Positions 34,994 through 42,142 of a DNA stretch of 64,000 nucleotides are shown in pieces. Positions within the stretch are counted from its first letter, which is position 1. Every line of letters begins with the position of its first letter. The stretch lies in the NCBI GenBank assembly GCA_035403085.1, contig DAONEM010000001.1, positions 62,001 through 126,000 on the forward strand. Direction: 5' to 3'. The DNA comes from JAMOAD01 sp023621955. GTDB lineage: Bacteria; Acidobacteriota; Aminicenantia; JAMOAD01. The notes under the pieces are model-generated. The model was not told where the DNA came from and did no database searches. It worked only from the letters and a program-made list of their open reading frames with translations. The translations under genes and the position numbers were made by a program.

Positions 34994-35093
34994 NNNNNNN
35001 NNNNNNNNNNNNNNNNNNNNNNNNNNNNNNNNNNNNNNNNNNNNNNNNNNNNNNNNNNNNNNNNNNNNNNNNNNNNNNNNNNNNNNNNNNNNN
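34994..35093. other. Assembly gap (100 N) between coaE and epimerase
   Basis: Exactly 100 N. It removes the 3' ends of both convergent genes. From family lengths about 250 nt or more of real sequence is missing, and additional genes cannot be excluded. Confidence 0.99.
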
Positions 35094-35864
35094 AGTCAAG
35101 GCCTTAAGCCTTCGAAATATCTCTCCCGTCCTCGTTTCACGGTTGGTCGAGATGTTAAGGGTTTGGTTGTCTCCCTTCTGGAGAGCGAGAACGTTGGCCC
35201 TGGCCACGTCCTTGACGTAAACATAGTCCCTCACCATTCCCTCCGCCTCGCCAGGAAAGGTGAAGAGGGAGATCGGTTGGGCGTTGACCATTCTCTCATG
35301 GAAGATCGACACGACTCCCGCCTCTCCCTGAGGAATCTGCCGAGGGCCGTAGACGTTAGCGTAACGCAGAATCACATAGGGGACACTGTAACAGGAGCAA
35401 AGGTAGCGGATATAGTGTTCTGCGGCCATCTTAGCGATAGCGTAGGGGGATTGGGGATCCGGAAGCGCCTCTTCCCCATAGGGGTAAAAGGGAGTGTCGC
35501 CGTAGATCGCCCCTCCGGTAGAGGAGAAGAGAAACCGTTGGATTCCGGCTTTCAGGGAGGTTTCTAGAAGGTTGATCGTACCCAGAATGTTCGTCTCCGC
35601 ATCCTTTCCGGGACTCTTGACCGATTCGGGAACCGAGATCTGGGCCGCCAAGTGGTCGACGACTTCGATCTTCTCATGACGAAGGATTCTTTCCAGATCG
35701 GGAGATAGGATGGAACCCTCGTAGAAACGAGCCTTAGCGTTGATATTCTCTCTTCGTCCAGAGGAGAGATCATCGATAACCGTAACCGTATGCCCCTCAG
35801 CTATGAAGAGATCAACCACATGGGATCCAATGAAGCCTGCGCCTCCGGTAACCAAGATTCTCAT
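35094..35864 (-). CDS. NAD-dependent UDP-glucose 4-epimerase family protein, 3' end lost
   Basis: Nucleotide-sugar epimerase/dehydratase (SDR). About 256 residues are visible: VTGGAGFIGSHVVDLF, VIDDLSSG, DHLAAQISV, the serine region FSSTGGAIYG, catalytic YAIAKMAAEHY, and LRYANVYGPRQ. The family is about 310 residues, so about 50 are missing in the gap. GalE or a close relative is most likely. AAGGAG precedes the ATG, and a promoter with a perfect -35 box lies upstream. Confidence 0.88.
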
Positions 35865-35894
35865 GGTTCACTCCTTTCGTATCCTAGAGAGACC

Positions 35895-35923
35895 ATTTTA
35901 ATGGAAAGGAAGAGGGGTGTCAA
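35895..35923 (-). promoter_or_regulatory. Promoter of the epimerase gene
   Basis: On the minus strand perfect TTGACA, 17 nt, TAAAAT. The leader to the ATG would be about 25 nt and contains AAGGAG. Confidence 0.78.
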
Positions 35924-36098
35924 CGCAGGGATTTGGCCTTAAAGGGGTACGTGCCATCCGAGAACCGCATCTAAAGAGCCACTTCAGAGCAAAACCCCTA
36001 GGAGCCACGTGGTGAGGCGATCGTCCATCCAGGAATACTCCAGGACACCCTCGATTGTATTTATCCGCCGGGTTAGTCTTTTTGGGAATTGGGCTTCG

Positions 36099-36114
36099 TG
36101 TCGGCACGCCGACA
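36099..36114 (+). repeat. 16-nt palindrome TGTCGGCACGCCGACA, copy 1
   Basis: Perfect 7-2-7 inverted repeat, TGTCGGC-AC-GCCGACA. It is the exact reverse complement of the copy at 36811. Its size and symmetry suit a dimeric DNA-binding protein. Confidence 0.75.
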
Positions 36115-36278
36115 TAGAATGAAAAACAGAAGCCAGAAGAGACTCTCTCTCAAGAATGGACGGCTCAGGGGCAGAGGAGCGGAAGTGACACCCTTACCTG
36201 GGAAGGTCTTCGAAAGGCCTATGAGCTCATGGGTAAGCCCCGCAGGTGCGAGCCGTTTTTTCCCGTTATGCATTGTCG

Positions 36279-36294
36279 CATAATATATATTATG
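36279..36294. repeat. AT-rich perfect palindrome
   Basis: CATAATATATATTATG reads the same on both strands. An overlapping inverted repeat, TTATGC...GCATAA, lies just before it. It could be an easily melted element or an operator. Confidence 0.6.
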
Positions 36295-36441
36295 TCAACT
36301 GACATGGGGAAGAGGCGTTATTGGGCTTCTCCGAGGGCCCTCTTTTCTGGGTCGGTTATCGGGTCGGACCACGGAGACGGCCTTGGGCAAAGGGTTTGGG
36401 CCTGCCGAGATAGCTTCGTCCTTCTTTTTCCCTTCCCTCGT

Positions 36442-36461
36442 TTATTCACACGTTATTCACA
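36442..36461 (+). promoter_or_regulatory. Two tandem DnaA-box-like 9-mers
   Basis: TTATTCACA occurs twice in direct orientation, with starts 11 nt apart (about one helical turn). Both match the DnaA consensus TTATNCACA exactly. A weaker TTATCCCCA lies at 36541-36549. This could be a DnaA binding site or part of an origin. Confidence 0.5.
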
Positions 36462-36554
36462 TTTGCTTCCGGACAGTCTCTCTGTTCATGTCAGCCTCGT
36501 CCTTTGGGGTTCAGGATTGACGCCTGACCTTCAGAGGTGATTATCCCCAGGAGG

Positions 36555-36756
36555 GCAATTATTGAATTGCGGGTGACGAGTGAAGACGAACGTAACTAAC
36601 CAGTGAGATTATTTTGAAGGCTTCGTTCACTTTCTTTTCATGATTCTTTTTTGCTCTCTTCGGAGAGCCTGGAGAATTGGCCTTCTCTGTATTCATTAGA
36701 GAAGCAAATGATTTGGCCGTTTACTCGCTGAGCAAGGACTCTCCTTGCTGAACGGC
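36555..36756 (+). other. Hairpin cluster, possible structured RNA
   Basis: Successive inverted repeats are GCAATT-ATTG-AATTGC (36555-36570), GTGAA..CGAA pairing with TTCGTTCAC (36580-36630), GCTCTC-TTCG-GAGAGC with a stable UUCG-type loop (36653-36668), and CTTCTCT...AGAGAAG (36682-36704). The last is AGCAAGGA-CTC-TCCTTGCT (36731-36749), enclosed by GCCGTT...AACGGC (36716-36756). A further one, AGCCTC-TGA-GAGGCT, follows at 36877-36891. The strand shown is arbitrary. None is followed by a U-tract, so they do not look like terminators. Confidence 0.45.
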
Positions 36757-36810
36757 TAGCCTCCTCTCACACTTCGACTCTCAGCGCCAGGATTCCCCCA
36801 CGAAGATTCT

Positions 36811-36826
36811 TGTCGGCGTGCCGACA
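36811..36826 (-). repeat. 16-nt palindrome, copy 2 (inverted relative to copy 1)
   Basis: TGTCGGC-GT-GCCGACA on the plus strand. It is identical to copy 1 when read on the minus strand. The two copies bracket about 0.7 kb holding the AT palindrome, DnaA-like boxes and hairpins. Confidence 0.75.
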
Positions 36827-36994
36827 TTTTCCAGGGATCATCGTAAATGCTCATCCAATGCGGTTTGAGAGCAAGAAGCCTCTGAGAGGCTCCAGAAACG
36901 CTTTTCTCGCCCTTTCCGACCCAAAGTACACCCCTAGGGCTCTCTCTTCCCCTCAACCAAGAGGCCCTCTCTTCCGTCTTTCCCTACTTTGTTC

Positions 36995-37000
36995 TATAAT
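36995..37000 (+). promoter_or_regulatory. Minus-10 box five bases before a start codon (leaderless)
   Basis: Perfect TATAAT followed by TTGGT and the ATG at 37006. The -35 region is weak (TTCCGT at 17-nt spacing). No ribosome site is possible for this ATG. Confidence 0.6.
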
Positions 37001-37005
37001 TTGGT

Positions 37006-37755
37006 ATGGATCCCATGAAAGAAGGTTTCGAAGCTTCCGCGCAAAAACAACTTCTCGATGAGAAGAGAGGTTCTCTGGCAAAATACGTGGCCCTCTTCAT
37101 AGGCCGTCCAGGTCTATGGCCTCTCTTCCTCTACGAGACGGTGGTCACCCTCTTTACCTCTCTTCCCGGCGGCTTAGGCCTGGCCTTGAGGAAACTCTTC
37201 TTCCCTAGGCTCTTCAAGAGAACGGGCAAAAGGGTTGTCTTCGGCAGGAACATGACCATCCGCCACCCCTGGAAGATCGAGATCGGGGATAACGTCGTCT
37301 TCGACGACAACACGGTCTTAGACGCCAAGGGCTCAGGAACCGGGGGAATATGGATCGGAAACAACGTCTTTATAGGACGGAACACCTCCTTGGTCTGCAA
37401 GGAGGGAGAGATCCGTATCGGGGATTATTCCAATATCGGGACCGATTGCGCCCTTCTCTCGGAGACGAAGATCGAGATCGGCAGGTATGTCTTCCTCGCG
37501 GGGCGTTGCTATCTCGTGGCCGGCGGAAACCATGGGTTCAAAGATCGGGAGACGCCCATCATGTTTCAACCCTCTCTCTCCAAGGGAGGTATCACCGTTG
37601 AAGAGGATGTCTGGCTCGGTGCCTCGGTGACGGTTCTGGATGGAGTCGTCCTTGGGAAAGGAACCGTGGTGGGAGCGGCATCCTTGGTCAACCGTCCGAT
37701 CCCCCCCTACTCCATCGCTTACGGCGTCCCGGCCAGGAGAGTTCAAGAACGGTAG
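37006..37755 (+). CDS. Left-handed beta-helix O-acetyltransferase
   Basis: Acyltransferase of 249 residues, probably acetylating a surface sugar. An N-terminal helical region with a hydrophobic stretch (about 30-60) precedes hexapeptide repeats (about 75-240). These include IEIGDNVVFDDN, IWIGNNVFIGRN, EEDVWLGASVTVLDGV and GTVVGAASLVNRPIPPYSIAYGVPAR, typical of maltose/WcaF-type acetyltransferases. The likely catalytic His lies in GGNHGF. A second ATG three codons in is an alternative start. The context does not fix the substrate. Confidence 0.85.
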   Translation: MDPMKEGFEASAQKQLLDEKRGSLAKYVALFIGRPGLWPLFLYETVVTLFTSLPGGLGLALRKLFFPRLFKRTGKRVVFGRNMTIRHPWKIEIGDNVVFDDNTVLDAKGSGTGGIWIGNNVFIGRNTSLVCKEGEIRIGDYSNIGTDCALLSETKIEIGRYVFLAGRCYLVAGGNHGFKDRETPIMFQPSLSKGGITVEEDVWLGASVTVLDGVVLGKGTVVGAASLVNRPIPPYSIAYGVPARRVQER

Positions 37756-37799
37756 AGAGGGCCCTCTCATTTATGGTATCATAGGCCTCTGGAGGCCCC

Positions 37800-39035
37800 T
37801 TGATCGTTCCCCTGTTGAAACTGCTGCTCCCTCTGTTCCTTCTGGTTGTCCTTCTCTCCAGGAAGGTGAACATCTCTCTCTCCCTCGCCGTTTCAGGAAT
37901 CTCCATGGGCTTTCTCTTCGGCCTCACCCCGGCGCGGATGGCCTCTTTAACTGGAAGGGCCCTCCTGGAGGGGGAGACTCTGGAACTCTTCTTCGTGATC
38001 TACTTCGTCTTGACCCTGGTTCAGGTGATGAAGGCGAAGGACTCCCTCTCTCTCTTTGTCGGAGCCGCTCGGGAGCTCTTTAGGAGCAAGAAGGTGATCA
38101 TCTTTCTCGCGCCGGCCATCATCGGCCTTCTTCCCATGCCCGCCGGAGCCTTGCTCCCTGCGCCCATCGTCAACGAGACCCTTAAGGATGATCCGGTCTC
38201 TCCGGCCCTGAAAACCTACATCAACTACTGGTTTCGACACATCTGGGAGTACAGCTGGCCTCTCTCTTCAGGCGTCATCATCACCGCCGCGGTCTTTCAC
38301 CTTGATCTGATGAAGGTGACCCTGATCAACCTTCCCTTCACGCTCCTGGCGGCCTTGATCGGTTTCCTCTCCATGAAGGTCTACCTCCCTCCCCTGAAGG
38401 AGGTGGCCCTCTCGAAGGCACGCTCTTCTCGAAAGAGACTCTGGTTGAACCTCTTCCTGGGAGTCTGGGAAGTGATTCTGATCATCCTTCTCATCATGGT
38501 TATACACCTCCCGCCTCTCTTGGCCATGGGAGGAACCGTCCTGCTCTCTTGGTTGCTTCTTCCAGGAAAGGCCCTCTCCAAGGGGAGGCTCTTTATCAAG
38601 GGCTTCCAGGTCACACTCCTCTCTTCGACTCTGGTGATCATGGTCTTTAAGGCCTTCATTCTCAATTCGTCGGTCATAGACCTCAGCAGGGAGCTCATCG
38701 GCAAGGCAGGCTCCTTTCAGATCCTGGTTATGATGGGGATTCCCTTTCTGATCGGCTTTCTGACGGGGATCAGCAACGCCTTCGCGGGAATCACCTTTCC
38801 CCTCTTCCTTTCCGTCGTAGGGACGACTAACCCGGACTTGGCAAAGGTCATGTACCTCTACGTCAGCGGTTTTCTCGGAGTCCTTCTCTCACCGGTCCAC
38901 TTTTGTCTGATTCTCAGCGCCCAGTACTATCGGGCCAAACTCTCAGACGTTTACCGCCTTCTTCTGCCTTCGATCATCGCCGTAGCCCTCTTAGCGACGG
39001 CGGCAGTGATTCTCTTTCAAGGAGCGAACCGATGA
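37800..39035 (+). CDS. DUF401-family membrane protein, predicted transporter
   Basis: Integral membrane protein of 411 residues with about ten to twelve hydrophobic segments. LLPMPAGALLPAPIV and INYWFRHIWEYSWPL are hallmarks of the DUF401 family, which belongs to the ion-transporter-like families; its substrate is unknown. Translation starts at TTG with GGAGG four bases upstream. The stop overlaps the AlaX-like gene start (ATGA), so it opens a plus-strand operon AlaX/ParB-like/photolyase-like. Confidence 0.85.
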   Translation: MIVPLLKLLLPLFLLVVLLSRKVNISLSLAVSGISMGFLFGLTPARMASLTGRALLEGETLELFFVIYFVLTLVQVMKAKDSLSLFVGAARELFRSKKVIIFLAPAIIGLLPMPAGALLPAPIVNETLKDDPVSPALKTYINYWFRHIWEYSWPLSSGVIITAAVFHLDLMKVTLINLPFTLLAALIGFLSMKVYLPPLKEVALSKARSSRKRLWLNLFLGVWEVILIILLIMVIHLPPLLAMGGTVLLSWLLLPGKALSKGRLFIKGFQVTLLSSTLVIMVFKAFILNSSVIDLSRELIGKAGSFQILVMMGIPFLIGFLTGISNAFAGITFPLFLSVVGTTNPDLAKVMYLYVSGFLGVLLSPVHFCLILSAQYYRAKLSDVYRLLLPSIIAVALLATAAVILFQGANR

Positions 39036-40207
39036 CCAACAGAGTCTGCCTCACCGATCCTTACCTGGCCAAGTTTGAGGCAAGGGTGACCCAGAAGCGT
39101 TCCGTCCAGGGGCGGTGGGAGGTTCTTACGGATTCGACAATCTTTTACCCCGAAGGAGGTGGACAACCCTCTGATAAAGGGCTCTTGGCGAACTGTCCCG
39201 TGGAGGATCTCAAAGTCGATTCCTCAGGCGATATCGTCCACACCCTGTCGAAGGACCCCGGAGCAGCCGAGGGGGATCCGGTAACCATGGAGATCGACCT
39301 TTCCCGCCGTTTCGACTTCATGCAACAGCATACAGGGCAGCACCTTCTCTCCCAGGTCATCCTCCGAGAGGCCAACGCCGAAACGCTCTCCTTCTCCATG
39401 GGGGAAGAGCACTCCTCCATAGAGATCGATCTTGCCGGAGTCGAACAACAACGGATCAGCCTATGGGAGGATGAGTGCGCCAAGTTGATCCTCGCCGCAC
39501 TTCCCGTCAAGGTCTCCCTCCATGAAGACATCTCCCTGATCCCTTTGCGCAAGCCTCCCAAGGTGAGCGGAACCGTAAGGGTCGTCGAGATCGAAGGGTA
39601 TGATCTCTCCGCCTGTGGAGGAACCCATGTGAGAAACACACGGGAGCTGATGGTGGTCAAGATTCTGAAGACCGACAGGGTCCGCTCACGCATCCGCCTC
39701 TACTTCACCGTCGGTTTAAGGGCTCTCAGGGACTACCGGTGGAAAAACTCCCTGTTGAACGATCTTCAGCGTCTCATGGGAACGCCTCAGGAGGAGTTGC
39801 TGAGAGAGGCGGAAAAGCAGAAGGCCGAAAGAGAGATGATGGGCAAGGAGTTGAAACAACTCCACAAGGAGGGCCTGGAGAGGTTGCTCTCTTCCCTCTT
39901 GGAGGGAGGGGAGCCCTATCTGGAGAGGGAACTTCCCGGGTGGGAGAGCGGCGAACTGAGGCTTTTTGCCACCTCTCTCTCCAAGGAGGGCAGAAACGTT
40001 GTCGCTTACTCCCGTGACAAAGGACACATCGTTGTCGCCCGTGGCAAAGGGAACAAGGACCTGCGAACCCTCTCCTCCTTGGTCTTCCCCCCCCTGCAAG
40101 GAAGAGGAGGAGGAAGGGAAGACCTTCTGGAGGGAAAAGTCGGAAGTTGGGATGGGCTCACCCAAGTCCTCGGTCTCCTCAGAGAGACCCTGGGAAGGGG
40201 CTCATGA
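39032..40207 (+). CDS. AlaX-type alanyl-tRNA editing protein
   Basis: Hydrolyses mischarged Ser- or Gly-tRNA(Ala) as a free-standing editing domain. Of 391 residues, the N-terminal half carries the zinc site HTGQH (H100, H104) and CGGTH (C195, H199) and the FYPEGGGQPSDKG loop. The C-terminal part has a helical linker and a DHHA1-like domain ending near GRGGGREDLLEG, so this is a long AlaX. The start is the ATG behind AAGGAG, overlapping the DUF401 stop. The next start overlaps its stop. Confidence 0.9.
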   Translation: MTNRVCLTDPYLAKFEARVTQKRSVQGRWEVLTDSTIFYPEGGGQPSDKGLLANCPVEDLKVDSSGDIVHTLSKDPGAAEGDPVTMEIDLSRRFDFMQQHTGQHLLSQVILREANAETLSFSMGEEHSSIEIDLAGVEQQRISLWEDECAKLILAALPVKVSLHEDISLIPLRKPPKVSGTVRVVEIEGYDLSACGGTHVRNTRELMVVKILKTDRVRSRIRLYFTVGLRALRDYRWKNSLLNDLQRLMGTPQEELLREAEKQKAEREMMGKELKQLHKEGLERLLSSLLEGGEPYLERELPGWESGELRLFATSLSKEGRNVVAYSRDKGHIVVARGKGNKDLRTLSSLVFPPLQGRGGGREDLLEGKVGSWDGLTQVLGLLRETLGRGS

Positions 40208-41070
40208 TCTTTAAAGAGGTTTCCCCTGACCGTTTCACCCTCCTTCCGGAGGAGCGGCTCACCTACCCGACCCTCTCGGAACAGCTGATGAACTCCTTTC
40301 AAAGGTACGGAATCCGACAGCCCGTCAAGGCCTTGGGAGATTCATCTAACCCTCACATAATAGCTGGTTATCGAAGAGTCGAAGGGGCCAGGAGGCTCAA
40401 CCTTGCCGTTCCGACCCTTTTCCTCCCCATTTCCCTTACGCCCAGGCAGAGATGGGAGGCCATGCTTGAAGAGAACCTCGCCCAACGGGAGGTAACGCTC
40501 TTTGAAAAGTTCAACTTCCTTAAGAAGATCTCCCTCTGGGGAGCGGCCTTGAAGGAGCGGTGGCTCAGGGAGCTCCACCTTCCCGACGAATTCTCCCGTA
40601 CCCTGGAACTCTCCCTTCCTCCCGGAATCCTTGAGAGAATGGAGAGAGGGGACATTGATGTCAAGAGTCTCATGAGCGTGGAGTCTCTCTCCCCGGGAGA
40701 GATGGAAACCCTCTCCTCCTGGATGGGATCCCTCACCAGGTCTGAGGTCAGGGAGCTTTTCGACCTCGTCTCCCGTTACAAAGAGAGGAAAGTCGGCGAG
40801 TTGGCCTCTCTGGTGGCTTCTCCATCGGCACAGGAGAGACTCGAAGAGCTTCGCAAGCTTGTCTACCCCACCACCGAGAGCCTCAACGAGAGGAGGGAGA
40901 GAATCGCCTCCGCCCTTCCCCACTTCCGTTGGGAGAATCAACGCCATTTTGAGGATGGGAGACTCTGGTTCCGCTCCTCCTTCCGCTCCTTCCAGGAGCT
41001 CTCCCAGAGGGCGGAGGAGCTCAGAGACTTCTCCTCTCACCGTAAAGGGAACTGGGATGAAGATCTCTAA
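40204..41070 (+). CDS. ParB-like nuclease-fold protein next to photolyase-like gene
   Basis: Protein of 288 residues. The first ~100 residues resemble the ParB/Srx N-terminal domain: HIIAGYRRVEGARRLNL corresponds to the G-x-x-R-R CTP/ATP-binding motif, and AMLEENLAQREVTLFEKFNFL follows the ENLxRxxLxPxE pattern. The rest is helical and charged, without a recognisable partition-type dimerisation domain, and there is no ParA neighbour. It overlaps AlaX upstream (ATGA) and the radical SAM gene downstream (14 nt), so a role tied to the repair enzyme is more likely than chromosome partition. That is inference. Confidence 0.78.
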   Translation: MIFKEVSPDRFTLLPEERLTYPTLSEQLMNSFQRYGIRQPVKALGDSSNPHIIAGYRRVEGARRLNLAVPTLFLPISLTPRQRWEAMLEENLAQREVTLFEKFNFLKKISLWGAALKERWLRELHLPDEFSRTLELSLPPGILERMERGDIDVKSLMSVESLSPGEMETLSSWMGSLTRSEVRELFDLVSRYKERKVGELASLVASPSAQERLEELRKLVYPTTESLNERRERIASALPHFRWENQRHFEDGRLWFRSSFRSFQELSQRAEELRDFSSHRKGNWDEDL

Positions 41071-42142
41071 ACTCGTGGTCTCCCCGGAGGCCCTCCTCTA
41101 CCCTCTGACCGAAGAGATCTCCAAGAACCTCCCCTTTACCGTCGGAGACGAAACCCTCATCCGTTCCCTCCTCAGGGAGGGGAAGTTCAAACCCGAAGAG
41201 ATACTCCATCTCAACGTCTCCAAGGCTCCCTTTCTCAAAGCATGCCCCTGCACCCCCGGTCATGTCTCCTGCCACTACCACAACCTGAACATCGCCTCCG
41301 GATGCACCCTAGGTTGTCGATACTGTATCCTCCAGGAGTATTTACAGACACCTTGGCTCACACTTTCCGTGAACTGGGAGGGCATAGACAAGGAGTTGAA
41401 AGAAGGTTCCGCCAGGGTCCCCTTCCTCAGGGTCGGTACCGGAGAGTTGACAGACAGCTTTATCTGGGAGCCCCTCTTTCCTCTGGCGTCGAAACTGATC
41501 GAAAAAGCGAAGGTGGCTCGAGGTGCCTTCCTTCTGGAGCTCAAGACGAAGACGGCGGATTTCTCCACTCTGCCAAAGGCCGCCTCGAACCCCTGGACTG
41601 TCGTCGCCGTCTCCTTGAACCCTTCCCGGGTGAAAGAGGAGGAGCCGGGTTCTGCGACACCCAAGGCCAAAATCGCCGCCCTGAAAGTGGCCATCGCCAA
41701 GGGGTACACAGTGGCGGTCCACCTGGACCCCCTGCTCCTGATCCCCTCTTGGGAGGAGGATTACGCGAGACTCATCGAAACCCTCTTCCTGGAGGTTCCC
41801 GCCTCGGCTATTGCATGGATCAGCCTCGGCTCGCTCCGGTTTCCTCCCGCCCTTCGTCCCTTGATACGACAGCGACACAGAGATTCGAAGCTCCTGGAGG
41901 CCGAGCTCATCCAAGGACGAGACAACAAGTACCGATACCCTTTCAGGGAGAGGGTCAGACTCTACAAGACCATCCGTGAGAAGGTGCTCTCTCTCCTGAA
42001 GGACCCTCCTCTCCTCTACCTCTGCATGGAGAGCGAGGAGGTTTGGCAGGAAGTGTTTCAGGAGGCACCGGAGAAGGAGGAGCTCAACGAAAGGCTCTTT
42101 AGGTCCGCTTCCGACTCCCTCGAACGGCTCCATCCCCTTTGA
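41057..42142 (+). CDS. Spore photoproduct lyase-like radical SAM protein
   Basis: Radical SAM enzyme of 361 residues related to SplB, which directly reverses the spore photoproduct (methylene-bridged thymine dimer) in DNA. The cluster motif is C83-TLG-C87-RY-C90 followed by ILQEYLQ, the SplB pattern. Extra cysteines C63, C65 and C72 precede it, and LYLCMESEEVW near the C-terminus matches the conserved Cys region. The window shows no sporulation genes, so the substrate in this cell is open. The 3' end overlaps uvrA on the other strand by 44 nt. Confidence 0.87.
   Translation: MKISKLVVSPEALLYPLTEEISKNLPFTVGDETLIRSLLREGKFKPEEILHLNVSKAPFLKACPCTPGHVSCHYHNLNIASGCTLGCRYCILQEYLQTPWLTLSVNWEGIDKELKEGSARVPFLRVGTGELTDSFIWEPLFPLASKLIEKAKVARGAFLLELKTKTADFSTLPKAASNPWTVVAVSLNPSRVKEEEPGSATPKAKIAALKVAIAKGYTVAVHLDPLLLIPSWEEDYARLIETLFLEVPASAIAWISLGSLRFPPALRPLIRQRHRDSKLLEAELIQGRDNKYRYPFRERVRLYKTIREKVLSLLKDPPLLYLCMESEEVWQEVFQEAPEKEELNERLFRSASDSLERLHPL

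Larger units (their letters stand above)
35924..36994. other. 1.1-kb noncoding island with palindromes, DnaA-like boxes and hairpins
   Basis: This is the longest stretch without a credible gene in an otherwise dense window. Open frames here (up to about 100 codons) lack ribosome sites, conserved motifs and the local codon pattern. It contains two inverted copies of a 16-nt palindrome, an AT palindrome, two tandem TTATTCACA boxes and at least five hairpins; each is listed separately. It has no obvious match to tmRNA, RNase P RNA or SRP RNA that I can recognise. Possible roles are a structured RNA, a replication or partition site, or a remnant of a mobile element. Confidence 0.6.

Noticed and set aside
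36229..36540. Possible 103-residue protein in the noncoding island
   Set aside because: No ribosome site, no recognisable motif, and the frame crosses the AT palindrome and the DnaA-like boxes; composition does not match neighbouring genes.
36653..36668. GCTCTC-TTCG-GAGAGC hairpin as an intrinsic terminator
   Set aside because: The T-run precedes rather than follows the stem on the plus strand, and on the minus strand it is followed by A residues.
35924..36994. tmRNA, RNase P RNA or SRP RNA in the island
   Set aside because: I could not find the conserved tRNA-like end of tmRNA, the GAGGAAAGTCC core of RNase P RNA, or the GGAAGGAAGCAGC-type SRP motif on either strand.
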